Shown here: in pieces, positions 1 through 6,300 of the stretch
How the letters are laid out: each line of letters begins with the position of its first letter
Position numbering within the stretch: position 1 is the first letter of the stretch
Origin: Chloroflexota bacterium
GTDB taxonomy: Bacteria; Chloroflexota; Dehalococcoidia; DSTF01; JACRBR01
Assembly (NCBI GenBank): GCA_016213125.1
Contig: JACRBR010000190.1
Coordinates: forward strand, 1-14,595
Length of the DNA stretch: 14,595 bases
Reading direction: 5' to 3'
The notes under the pieces: generated by a model
Databases searched by the model: none
What the model saw: the letters and a program-made list of their open reading frames with translations, nothing else
Told to the model about the DNA's origin: nothing
Position numbers and translations under genes: made by a program

Positions 1-171
1 TACGCGTGGACCCTCATCGACAACTTCGAGTGGGCCGAAGGCACCCGCCAACGCTTCGGCCTCGTCCACGTGGACTTCGAGACGCAGAAGCGCACGATCA
101 AGGACAGCGGGTACTGGTTCCGGGACCTGATCGCGAAGAACGAGATCGCGTACGACGAGACCCTGGCGTAG
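1..171 (+). CDS. GH1 beta-glucosidase, C-terminal end (5' truncated by window)
   Basis: The frame is open from base 1 and ends at TAG 169-171, leaving 56 residues. They contain the block DNFEWAEG followed by RFGLVHVDFETQKRTIKDS and a terminal YWFRDLI segment. This is the characteristic C-terminus of glycoside hydrolase family 1. In that family the Glu and Trp of NFEWAEG contact the glycone sugar, and the enzyme cleaves terminal beta-glucosides by a retaining mechanism. The two catalytic glutamates lie upstream of the window and cannot be checked. No signal peptide can be judged. The stop is followed within ten bases by a period-7 repeat rather than a terminator. The family call is firm; the substrate is not determinable from this fragment. 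Confidence 0.9.
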   Translation, partial: YAWTLIDNFEWAEGTRQRFGLVHVDFETQKRTIKDSGYWFRDLIAKNEIAYDETLA

Positions 172-180
172 CGCGTGTCC

Positions 181-208
181 GTAGTTCGTAGTGCGTAGCT
201 TGTAGTCC
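181..208. repeat. Degenerate heptanucleotide tandem repeat (GTAGNNN x4)
   Basis: Four consecutive 7-mers each begin with GTAG: GTAGTTC, GTAGTGC, GTAGCTT, GTAGTCC. The block starts ten bases after the stop of the GH1 gene. It has the same period as the longer heptamer block at 1528-1604, which also sits at a gene end, so the two probably arose by the same process. A weak possible relative (tagttcg followed by cagcgtg) is seen at 4125-4138. Confidence 0.65.
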
Positions 209-265
209 GGCAGCCCGCATCGGGCACGGCATCTAGTTGCCGACGGGTGCCTCCACATCCCCGAA

Positions 266-366
266 CCTGAGTGAGATCAGGCCAGATGGCCTCGCGAGAG
301 GCAGGCCCTTAGGGGTGCGCCCGTAGGTCTTCCCTGACGACAACCCCTACGGGGGGTGCCTACGGG
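266..366 (+). promoter_or_regulatory. Run of short hairpins before the lipase-like gene
   Basis: Small inverted repeats are packed into about 100 bases: CCTGA/TCAGG (266-270 with 277-281), GGCC/GGCC (280-291), GCCTC-GCGA-GAGGC with a GNRA-type tetraloop (289-302), and CCCGTAGG (320-327) with CCTACGGG (359-366). The last arm ends at the base before the ATG at 367 and would enclose the only G-rich stretch (351-356) that could serve as a ribosome-binding site. It could be a 5' leader that limits translation, or leftover terminator structure of the GH1 gene. No known riboswitch class is recognised. Confidence 0.35.
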
Positions 367-1560
367 ATGACCCGTACGCGACTGGCGGCTCTATGCCTGG
401 CCCTGGCTGCGCTCTGCGCGGGGGCAATCGCCGCTGCATGCGCCGGCGCCGAAGCATCTCGCAGCGGAAGCGGCGGGGACCGCGCGTTTCCGCCGGCATC
501 CGAGGGCGCGATCGGCGTCTCCGGCGCGGAGGCGGACCTGGCGCGAGTGCGGCTGGAGCTGGCAGCGGGCTCGGTATCAGCGGCCGTGATGCTTACGACC
601 GAAGAGGCCCCGGCGCTGTATCCGCAGCTCCTCGTCGTTCGGGCTGACCCCGTCCTGCCGCTGACTTCGCGCGCAACGCTGACACTGCCGTACGGCGACG
701 AACTGGTGCGTGCTTGGGGCATCGACGATGAGACGCAGCTGGGCGTATTTCAGCGAGACGGCGACGGCACGTGGTGGTGGACGCCAGCGCTCGTCGATGC
801 GGCGACGAACACCGTGGTGATGCAGGTCGATGCTCTGGGAGCGTGGACGGTGGGGCCGTCGTGGATGATGAAGCCCTGGCAACAGCGCAGCATCCTGGGC
901 GCGGCGTTTGGGCGGGGCGAGCGGAATGCGCTGATCATCCATGGATGGAACAGCGAGCCGTGGGATGGCTGCCAGCTCTCGCTGGCGGCGGGCATCGCTC
1001 CGTACTACGACAACGTGGCAGCGGTGGCGTACCCGTCGGCGTTCGACATTGCGGAGAACGGCGTGTGGCTGCGCGGCGAGATCGAGCGGCAATGGCCGGA
1101 CACGCCTTTCGACATCATCGCGTTCAGTGAGGGCGGGCTTGCGGCTCGGGCGGCGATCGAGCCGCATGCATGGAACGGCGGTACAAGGATTGGGGCGGAG
1201 ATCGGGAGGCTCGTCACCATCGCGACGCCGCACCAGGGGATCGATCCAGCGGCTCCGCTTTCGGTGCTAAACGACGAGGCGGCGCTCCAGATGCGGCCGG
1301 GGTCGGGGTTCCTGCGGGAGCTGAACGATGGGCCGCGGCATGATGGCGTGCGATACCAGCTCATCGCGGGCGATCTGGGAAACGGAACGGACAGCATCGT
1401 GCCACGAGAGAGCGCGCTGGGTGGCGGGCTGTTGCGGGCCGAGCGAACGACCGTGTTGCCACTGGCGCACAGCCCGTCGGGAGTCGCGCCGCGCGGGATG
1501 CCGTGCGACGCGCTGGTGTATGAGACGGTTGGGGGTTGGTCGTTCGGCGTTGGGCGTTAG
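367..1560 (+). CDS. Secreted alpha/beta-hydrolase, lipase/esterase-like
   Basis: A 397-residue protein with a hydrophobic N-terminal signal (residues 1-25). Cys25 after IAAA is a weak lipobox, so it may be a lipoprotein. Residues about 50-165 resemble a beta-sandwich leader domain (ATLTLPYGDEL, then a VDALGAWTVG end). The hydrolase domain follows: IIHGWN at 190-195 (oxyanion-hole HG), nucleophile Ser254 in AFSEGG, ATPHQGI at 286-292 as in triacylglycerol lipases and PGAP1-like enzymes, probable acid Asp342 in GTDSIVP and His368 in LAHSP. The nucleophile elbow is A-x-S-x-G rather than G-x-S-x-G. An ester substrate is likely but unspecified. The ATG was chosen because it gives a clean signal peptide. 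The last ten residues are encoded by the heptamer repeat that follows. Confidence 0.8.
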   Translation: MTRTRLAALCLALAALCAGAIAAACAGAEASRSGSGGDRAFPPASEGAIGVSGAEADLARVRLELAAGSVSAAVMLTTEEAPALYPQLLVVRADPVLPLTSRATLTLPYGDELVRAWGIDDETQLGVFQRDGDGTWWWTPALVDAATNTVVMQVDALGAWTVGPSWMMKPWQQRSILGAAFGRGERNALIIHGWNSEPWDGCQLSLAAGIAPYYDNVAAVAYPSAFDIAENGVWLRGEIERQWPDTPFDIIAFSEGGLAARAAIEPHAWNGGTRIGAEIGRLVTIATPHQGIDPAAPLSVLNDEAALQMRPGSGFLRELNDGPRHDGVRYQLIAGDLGNGTDSIVPRESALGGGLLRAERTTVLPLAHSPSGVAPRGMPCDALVYETVGGWSFGVGR

Positions 1561-1604
1561 GGTTGGTCGTCGGTCGTCGGTCGTTGGTCGTCGTTCGTCG
1601 GTCG
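1528..1604. repeat. Degenerate heptanucleotide tandem repeat, about 11 units
   Basis: From 1528 a period of 7 is kept for eleven units, with starts at 1528, 1535, 1542 and so on to 1598. The left units are GTTGGGG, GTTGGTC, GTTCGGC, GTTGGGC, GTTAGGG; the right units are mostly TTGGTCG or TCGGTCG. The block encodes the last residues of the lipase-like protein, supplies its TAG stop (inside GTTAGGG) and fills the whole gap to the convergent kinase stop at 1608-1610. No terminator hairpin is seen here. Confidence 0.75.
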
Positions 1605-1607
1605 CTG

Positions 1608-2471
1608 TCACAGGTCTTCTAGGCCTTCGGTGGTGAAGGTGAAGTCGATGACGGTGACGCCTTCGGCGCGAAGGTGGTGGCCGAGGTTCACGGCGTCGGC
1701 GTCCGAGGAGGCGTAGAAGACGATGGCTCCGCCGCCACCGGCTCCGCAGGCTTTTCCGGCGGAGGCGCCCTTGCGCATCGCCAGAGCGAACAGCGCTTCG
1801 ACGGCCTCGTTGGTGACCGTGGGGTGCAGGCGTTTCTGCTGGATCCAGTTTTCGTTGAGGACGTGGCGGATGCCGCCGAAGTCGCTGCCGGTGATGGCGT
1901 CGCGCATGGCCTTACCGAGATGCTGAAGAGTCAGCAGGGCGCCCGTGACCTCGTCGTCGTGGCGGGCGTAGGCGGACCAGACCGCCTGGTGGATCTCCCC
2001 GGAGAGGCGCGAGACGCCGCTATCAACGAGGACGAGGCGCTTCTCGAGGGCGGCGAGGTGGGTCTCGGGCAGAATGAGCTTCTCGATGCGGACGGGGCCG
2101 CGCGCGCCTGTAGGGCGGGTGAAGGTCATGTAGTTGAGGCCGCCATAGCAGGCGGCGTACTGGTCCTGGCGGCCGCCGGTGACGCCTTCGGCGACTTCCG
2201 TGGCGAACGCAGCCTCCGCAATGTCATCGAGATCGGCATCGGGTTTGCGGAGCGCCTCTGCGAGGACGTGTTCGCAGGCGGAGGAACCGAGGCCACCTGC
2301 GCGGACATCATGCTCGTACGCGATAGCGCCATCATCGGCGAGGGTGGCCCGCACGTACTTATTGATGGTGACGTTGACGACGGAGCCACCGTCGTGATCG
2401 GCGAATGCGGGGACATCGGTCCAGCCGCCGGCGAGGTCGATGCGCAGGGGGACTCGCGCAGATTTCGTCAT
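1608..2471 (-). CDS. GHMP-family sugar kinase (heptose/fucose kinase-like), compact
   Basis: A 287-residue protein with all three GHMP kinase motifs: RIDLAGGWTDVPAF at 10-23, the ATP-binding GLGSSA at 60-65, and the C-terminal GAGGGG at 243-248. Asp103 in GGRQDQYAA is in the usual position of the catalytic Asp. The wording of motif 1 and of the RQDQY block is closest to D-glycero-D-manno-heptose 7-phosphate kinases (HddA) and L-fucose kinases, which phosphorylate a sugar for nucleotide-sugar synthesis. Only about 20 residues separate TINKYV (35-40) from GLGSSA, much less than usual, so part of the N-terminal beta structure is missing. There is no Shine-Dalgarno sequence before the ATG, but a -10-like CACAAT lies six bases upstream. 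It converges with the lipase-like gene and diverges from the cupredoxin gene. The exact sugar is not determinable. Confidence 0.8.
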   Translation of the reverse strand: MTKSARVPLRIDLAGGWTDVPAFADHDGGSVVNVTINKYVRATLADDGAIAYEHDVRAGGLGSSACEHVLAEALRKPDADLDDIAEAAFATEVAEGVTGGRQDQYAACYGGLNYMTFTRPTGARGPVRIEKLILPETHLAALEKRLVLVDSGVSRLSGEIHQAVWSAYARHDDEVTGALLTLQHLGKAMRDAITGSDFGGIRHVLNENWIQQKRLHPTVTNEAVEALFALAMRKGASAGKACGAGGGGAIVFYASSDADAVNLGHHLRAEGVTVIDFTFTTEGLEDL

Positions 2472-2477
2472 GGGATC

Positions 2478-2483
2478 ATTGTG
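2478..2483 (-). promoter_or_regulatory. Possible -10 element of a leaderless kinase transcript
   Basis: On the minus strand CACAAT (4 of 6 to TATAAT) is followed by exactly six bases and then the kinase ATG, the spacing expected for a leaderless mRNA. No Shine-Dalgarno sequence lies in between. No convincing -35 was found, so this is tentative. Confidence 0.3.
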
Positions 2484-2640
2484 CCGAACGGAGGTTGCTG
2501 GCGCATTGCGATTCTGCGCGGATCGTCAAGCCGCAACGCCACCCGAGGCCGGCGCAACGATCCGTGCATGTGCTGGCGGCGTATTCTCCAACGCGAACAC
2601 GGGAACCGCGGCGAGGCCGCGAGCAGTTGGAGGTTGGTGC

Positions 2641-3129
2641 ATGATGCGAAAGACTGGCTGGGCGTTGATGGCGGCGAGCGTTGTGGTGCTGAGCATCGCA
2701 TTCGCGGCGTGCAGTGATAATGAAGATGACGGGGACGGCGGTGGCGTCACGCCGGGGGTGAACACGCCCAGGGCCGGCGGCGATGCCACGACCCCGACAT
2801 CGAGCACGCCGGGCCAGGGCGGAAGCGAAGCGGGCTCGGCGACGATCGCCGCGACGGCGAAGGACTTCTCGTTCTCGCTCGACAAGGCGTCGATCCAGAA
2901 GGAAGCGACGGTTGAGGTGGAGTTGATGAACACGGGCTCGGCGCCTCACACGCTCACGTTCTATACGGACGAGGAGTACTCGGATCCGGTGCCAGGCGGC
3001 GACTCCGGCAACGTGAGCGCCGGAGCGTCGGCCAACTTCTCGTTCCAGGCGCCAAGCGACGGCGACGAGGTGTACTATCGTTGCGAAGTCCACCCGACGC
3101 AGATGAAAGGCGAAATCGGACTCGAGTAA
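2641..3129 (+). CDS. Cupredoxin (plastocyanin/azurin-like) lipoprotein
   Basis: A 162-residue protein with signal peptide 1-23, then Cys24 in FAAC, a plausible lipobox. A Gly/Thr/Pro-rich spacer (about 28-66) tethers a cupredoxin domain (67-162). All four type 1 copper ligands are visible: His103 in APHTLTF, and Cys148, His151 and Met155 in the block CEVHPTQM. It should be a single-electron carrier or copper-binding protein displayed outside the cytoplasmic membrane. GGAGG at 2629-2633 lies seven bases before ATG 2641 and fixes this start. The frame is open further upstream (from 2440), but that part has no signal peptide. No neighbouring oxidase or reductase gene indicates its partner. Confidence 0.85.
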   Translation: MMRKTGWALMAASVVVLSIAFAACSDNEDDGDGGGVTPGVNTPRAGGDATTPTSSTPGQGGSEAGSATIAATAKDFSFSLDKASIQKEATVEVELMNTGSAPHTLTFYTDEEYSDPVPGGDSGNVSAGASANFSFQAPSDGDEVYYRCEVHPTQMKGEIGLE

Positions 3130-3151
3130 CACGGAGGCGACGGGGCCGGAA

Positions 3152-3175
3152 GAAGGGGCGCGAAGGCGCCCCTTC
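3152..3175. terminator. Bidirectional hairpin terminator
   Basis: A perfect 10-bp stem, GAAGGGGCGC and GCGCCCCTTC, with a GAAG loop, lies between the stops of the convergent cupredoxin (3129) and enoyl-CoA hydratase (3196). There is no T tract, so Rho or another factor may assist; such tractless hairpins are common at gene ends in high-GC bacteria. Confidence 0.7.
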
Positions 3176-3195
3176 GTCGTGCCTGGCAGCGGGCT

Positions 3196-3993
3196 TCACT
3201 TGCCCTGGTAGTTGGGCTTGCGCTTCTGGGCGAATGCGAGCGGGCCCTCGCGGGCGTCCTGTGAGGCGAGGACCTTGCGTGACTGTTCGTTCTCGAACTT
3301 GAGGCCTTCGTCGAACGGCATAGCGAGGCCACGTACGGCAGCCTCCTTGGCGAGGCGTACGGCGAGCGGACCGTTCTCGCAGATCGTCTCGGCCATCTCA
3401 AGCGCCTTCGGCATAACTTCCGCGGCGGGGACGACGTGGTTGACGAGGCCGTAGCGGAAGGCCCAGTCCACGTCGAAGCGGCCACCGGTCATGATGAGTT
3501 CGAGGGCGAGGCCGAAGGGGATGAGGCGGGGTAGACGCTGGGTACCGCTGGCGCCGGGAATGATGGCGCGTGTGACCTCGGGCAGGCCGAACGTCGCGTG
3601 CTGGGCGGCGATGCGGACATCGCACGACAGGGCGATCTCGAGGCCACCGGCGAGGCAGTAGCCGTTGATGGCGGCGACGATGGGCTTGTAGCACTCGAAG
3701 CTGCGGGTGATGCCGCCGAAGGGAGCGCGGGAGTAGGCGGCGCTGACGGCGTTGAGCCCCTGCTGCTGCATCTGGGACATGGCGACCAGGTCGTTGCCCG
3801 CGGAGAACGCGCGCTCGCCGGCGCCGGTGAGGATGGCGACCCAGAGGTTGTCGTCATCGCGGAAGTCACAGAAGGCCTCGTGCATCTCAGCAGAGGTCTG
3901 TGGGTCGATGGCGTTCATGCGCTCCGGACGGTTCATGGTGATGATGGCGACGCGGCCACGCTTTTCGTAGATCACCTTTTCGAAATCTGGCAT
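3196..3993 (-). CDS. Enoyl-CoA hydratase/isomerase (crotonase family)
   Basis: A 265-residue protein of normal crotonase length. The oxyanion-hole segments are AFSAGND (62-68) and GYCLAGG (111-117). Both glutamates used by true 2-enoyl-CoA hydratases are present: Glu119 in GLEIALSCD and Glu139 in FGLPEV, followed by IPGASGTQRLPR. It should therefore add water to 2-enoyl-CoA esters in the cytoplasm, in fatty-acid or carboxylic-acid breakdown; the chain length is unknown. ATG 3993 is preferred over an in-frame TTG at 4032 because the protein starts as the family usually does (MPDFEKVIYE) and AAGG lies ten bases upstream. It is divergent from the MarR gene, with a shared 12-bp element in both leaders, which suggests MarR control. 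Confidence 0.9.
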   Translation of the reverse strand: MPDFEKVIYEKRGRVAIITMNRPERMNAIDPQTSAEMHEAFCDFRDDDNLWVAILTGAGERAFSAGNDLVAMSQMQQQGLNAVSAAYSRAPFGGITRSFECYKPIVAAINGYCLAGGLEIALSCDVRIAAQHATFGLPEVTRAIIPGASGTQRLPRLIPFGLALELIMTGGRFDVDWAFRYGLVNHVVPAAEVMPKALEMAETICENGPLAVRLAKEAAVRGLAMPFDEGLKFENEQSRKVLASQDAREGPLAFAQKRKPNYQGK

Positions 3994-4029
3994 GAACGGA
4001 GGGCCTTTCTGAGATGCGCTTGAGAGAGG

Positions 4030-4041
4030 CAACGTATCACC
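4030..4041 (-). promoter_or_regulatory. Candidate operator copy 1, in the hydratase leader
   Basis: Read toward the hydratase gene this is GGTGATACGTTG. It matches the element at 4220-4231 in 11 of 12 bases and lies 36 bases before the hydratase ATG. The two copies face outward, each toward its own gene. Confidence 0.35.
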
Positions 4042-4178
4042 GACTCATTGGTCGATCCAGCGATGAATTGAGGCGGTGGAGGGCGCTGGTTGACTCGCCA
4101 CAATGCATACTTGGCAGTTGGTTGTAGTTCGCAGCGTGACGCGCACCCATGCGCATAGACATTTCGGTGACATGTTCA

Positions 4179-4207
4179 TTGCCCGGGTAGGGGGCTGATG
4201 CTAGACT
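4179..4207 (+). promoter_or_regulatory. Predicted sigma-70-type promoter of the MarR gene
   Basis: TTGCCC (4179-4184) and TAGACT (4202-4207) are 17 bases apart, and the -10 is preceded by an extended TG (4199-4200). Transcription would begin near 4214, upstream of the candidate operator at 4220-4231 and about 67 bases before the ATG. Confidence 0.4.
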
Positions 4208-4219
4208 CGCGCAAGCTGA

Positions 4220-4231
4220 GGGGATACGTTG
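4220..4231 (+). promoter_or_regulatory. Candidate operator copy 2, in the MarR leader
   Basis: GGGGATACGTTG, 11 of 12 identical to the copy before the hydratase. It lies just after the predicted MarR transcription start and 49 bases before the ATG, a position suited to autorepression. Confidence 0.35.
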
Positions 4232-4280
4232 TAAACCAGGCAAACGGGATGGGGACAGATAACCAGGCTGAGGTGTCTTG

Positions 4281-4808
4281 ATGGCCGCGACGAAAACCGC
4301 ACGCGCTGATTACGAAAATGCGCTGCATCAAAAGATGATGCCGTGGCTCCTCATCACGGAGCTGTACTGGATGTCGTACAAGCTCCTGGAGCGCCGGTTT
4401 TATCACCTGGGGGTGTCGGCATCACAGGCGCGGGTGCTGGCGGTGTTGCACTTCTCGAAAGATCCGATCAAGCCGAGCCTGGTGGCGACGCTGCTGTTCC
4501 AGGAGACGCAGAGCATCACCGGCATACTGCACCGGATCGAATCGCGTGGATGGGTGGAGCGGCTGCCCGATCCAAACGACCGCCGGGCCGTTGGGCTGCA
4601 GCTGACACCGAAGGGAAAGCAGATCACGGAAGAGATCGTGAAGATCGCCGATCAGCTGTACGACGACCTGTTCAGCACGGTGTTGAACGCCTCGGACAAG
4701 CGGCAGATCGAGGCGATCCTGAAGAAGGTCCGGGCACACGGCTTCAAGCTGCCGGAGACGGACTTCAAGCTGCGGCGCGCGCAGCAATACGGCATCTGGA
4801 AAGACTGA
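4281..4808 (+). CDS. MarR-family transcriptional regulator
   Basis: A 175-residue protein. A long N-terminal helix precedes the winged helix (about 48-118): SASQARVLAVLHF, then recognition-helix sequence TQSITGILHRIESRGWVERL, then the wing DPNDRRAVGLQLTPKG, which is the MarR hallmark. The C-terminal helices (about 120-160) should make the dimer. An extra tail of about 20 residues (KLPETDFKLRRAQQYGIWKD) follows. ATG 4281 is chosen over the in-frame TTG at 4278; GAGG at 4270-4273 is spaced seven bases from it. MarR proteins usually repress their own gene and a divergent one and release DNA on binding a small ligand, often an aromatic acid or acyl-CoA. The divergent hydratase is therefore the likeliest target. 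The ligand is unknown. Confidence 0.88.
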   Translation: MAATKTARADYENALHQKMMPWLLITELYWMSYKLLERRFYHLGVSASQARVLAVLHFSKDPIKPSLVATLLFQETQSITGILHRIESRGWVERLPDPNDRRAVGLQLTPKGKQITEEIVKIADQLYDDLFSTVLNASDKRQIEAILKKVRAHGFKLPETDFKLRRAQQYGIWKD

Positions 4809-4844
4809 AGCACGGCAATTCCACGAGATACGACGAAATCGAAG

Positions 4845-4869
4845 AGCCGGCGCGAGACGCCGGCTTTTT
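4845..4869 (+). terminator. Intrinsic terminator of the MarR gene
   Basis: AGCCGGCG (4845-4852), loop CGAGA, CGCCGGCT (4858-4865), then TTTT to 4869. The upstream GAA can pair into the T tract. It lies 37 bases after the MarR stop and before the convergent Nudix stop at 4898, and may also work for the opposite strand. Confidence 0.88.
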
Positions 4870-4897
4870 GTGCCGGATTGCAGGACGCCTTGGCGGG

Positions 4898-5419
4898 TCA
4901 GCGACCGATTCGTTCACGGAGCGAGGCCAGGGCATCCCGTACGGCGGGATAGGCGATCTCGGGCGTCTGGTCGATCGGAAACCAGGCGACCTCATCGACG
5001 ATATCCGCCGCGCGCGGCTCGCCGGAGGCGATGCGGCAGACGTATATGATCGAGATGATCCGCGAGCCGGCGAACTCGTCCTCGAACACGCCGAGCAGTT
5101 CGCCGATCGCGACGTCGACGCCCATTTCCCTGAGACACTCCCGGCGCAGGGCGTCATGGAGGCGGTCGTCGGCGTTCAGGAAGCCGCCGGGGATGTCCCA
5201 GCGCCCCTTGCCCGGGCCCATGCCGAGGCGCCCGAGCAGCACCTGGGTGACGCTTCCGTCGTCGCGCACGATCAGGGCCTCGACAGATGGCTTGAGGTTC
5301 TGCCAGGCGACGAACCCGCAGGACTGACAGACCGGCTGGAGTGACGGCGGATGGCCGGCGTCGCGCCACTCGCTGTGCTCGGCGCAGCGCGGGCAATACC
5401 GCCAGTCGTCGCGATTCAC
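4898..5419 (-). CDS. Zinc-ribbon Nudix hydrolase with a degenerate Nudix box
   Basis: A 173-residue protein. An N-terminal zinc ribbon (Cys9, Cys12, Cys31, Cys34 as CPRC and CQSC) is followed by a Nudix fold with RWDIPGGF and a Nudix box at 79-101. The family enzymes cleave nucleoside diphosphates linked to another group, such as NADH or ADP-ribose. Compared with the consensus GX5EX7REUXEEXGU, the first Glu is Asp85 and the first Glu of the EE pair is Arg97 (RECLREMG). That Glu is a metal ligand in MutT, so activity may be altered or lost. The start is GTG, overlapping the upstream lyase stop as GTGA, so translation is probably coupled. It could also be a ligand-sensing or partner protein of the lyase. 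Family assignment is firm, activity is not. Confidence 0.82.
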   Translation of the reverse strand: MNRDDWRYCPRCAEHSEWRDAGHPPSLQPVCQSCGFVAWQNLKPSVEALIVRDDGSVTQVLLGRLGMGPGKGRWDIPGGFLNADDRLHDALRRECLREMGVDVAIGELLGVFEDEFAGSRIISIIYVCRIASGEPRAADIVDEVAWFPIDQTPEIAYPAVRDALASLRERIGR

Positions 5420-6300
5420 GCGCTGCCGCCGGCGATCCGCTCCGCCATCGCGAGCAGGCGGCTTGCACGCTCGACGATGGGGGCATCGATCATCCTCCCA
5501 TCGAGGGCGATACTGCCTTTTCTCTGCTTTTCGGCGCGTTTCGCGGCATCGACGATACGGCGCGCGGCGGCGATCTGGTCCGCGCCGGGGGAGAAGGCGT
5601 TGTTCACCGCGCGTACGTGGTCCGGATGGATGACGTACTTGCCACGAAAACCGATGGCGGCGGCGAGCTTCGCTTCGCGCCTCAATCCACGTTCGTCATC
5701 GATCACGGGGTAGGGCGTATCGATGGCGGGCACGCCGATCGCCGCGGCGACGGTGACGATGACGCCGCGCGCATAGGTGAAGGCCTCGTCGCTTCGAGGG
5801 ACGCCAAGCTCGGCGCTGTAGTCCTCGCCGCCGAACGATAGCGCGGACACGCGGTCCGTGGCGCGGGCGATCTCATGGCAGCGGAGGATGGCGCGTGGCG
5901 TCTCGATGAGGGGGATGACGGCGACGTCGCCGGGGCGGACGCGGTTGCGGACCTCCGCCTCTCGGAGGAGCACATCTAGATCGCGAAGGTCCTGGGGCTG
6001 GTCGGTCTTGGGGTGCACGACGCCGGCAAGTCCCGGACGCACGATGTCCATCAAGTCGCCGCGGGCGAGGCCGGTGTGGACGTTGTTCACGCGGACGAAC
6101 ACGGCAGCGGAGCCGCCGGCCACCGAAGTGAGCAGCGATCGGACGAGGCGGCGGGCCTCCCGCTTCTCGCCGGCGGGGACGGCGTCCTCGAGATCGACGA
6201 CGATGATGTCGGCGCCAGCCCTGGGAGCCTTTTCGAGCATGCGTTGTCGATTGCCCGGGACGAACAGGAGGGTGCGACAGAGATCCACGTGGCACTCCAT
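5416..6300 (-). CDS. HpcH/HpaI aldolase / CitE-family C-C lyase
   Basis: A 294-residue protein of the citrate-lyase-beta-like family, which cleaves beta-hydroxyacyl-CoA esters such as malyl-CoA or citramalyl-CoA, usually with Mg2+. Visible family features: LLFVPGNRQRM (11-21), VVDLEDAV (34-41), FVRVNN (68-73), HPKTD (96-100), IPLIET (129-134) with Glu133, GGEDYSAELG (157-166), and YVIHPDHV (222-229). Length is normal for stand-alone CitE proteins. The start is uncertain: ATG 6300 has no ribosome site, while GTG at 6288 (Val5) has GGAG at 6295-6298 with a six-base spacing and would give a start closer to the family norm. It is followed by the coupled Nudix gene. Substrate cannot be told from sequence alone. 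Confidence 0.87.
   Translation of the reverse strand: MECHVDLCRTLLFVPGNRQRMLEKAPRAGADIIVVDLEDAVPAGEKREARRLVRSLLTSVAGGSAAVFVRVNNVHTGLARGDLMDIVRPGLAGVVHPKTDQPQDLRDLDVLLREAEVRNRVRPGDVAVIPLIETPRAILRCHEIARATDRVSALSFGGEDYSAELGVPRSDEAFTYARGVIVTVAAAIGVPAIDTPYPVIDDERGLRREAKLAAAIGFRGKYVIHPDHVRAVNNAFSPGADQIAAARRIVDAAKRAEKQRKGSIALDGRMIDAPIVERASRLLAMAERIAGGSA
6295..6298 (-). promoter_or_regulatory. Ribosome-binding site favouring a GTG start of the CitE-like gene
   Basis: On the minus strand GGAG lies six bases before GTG 6288-6286. Neither the ATG at 6300 nor the in-frame TTG at 6354 has such a site, so translation may really start at 6288 and give a 290-residue protein. Confidence 0.45.

Noticed and set aside
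2440..2640. Longer N-terminus for the cupredoxin from an upstream start
   Set aside because: The extension lacks a signal peptide and would bury the clear lipoprotein signal; GGAGG at 2629-2633 supports ATG 2641.
1674..2717. 347-codon plus-strand frame antisense to the GHMP kinase
   Set aside because: No motif and no ribosome site, while the minus-strand frame has all GHMP motifs.
4149..4156. Palindrome ATGCGCAT as a MarR operator
   Set aside because: An isolated 8-bp palindrome with no second copy; the paired element at 4030-4041 and 4220-4231 is a better candidate.
4343..5344. 333-codon plus-strand frame through the MarR terminator and Nudix gene
   Set aside because: It would read through a clear intrinsic terminator and two real genes in other frames; low-complexity composition.
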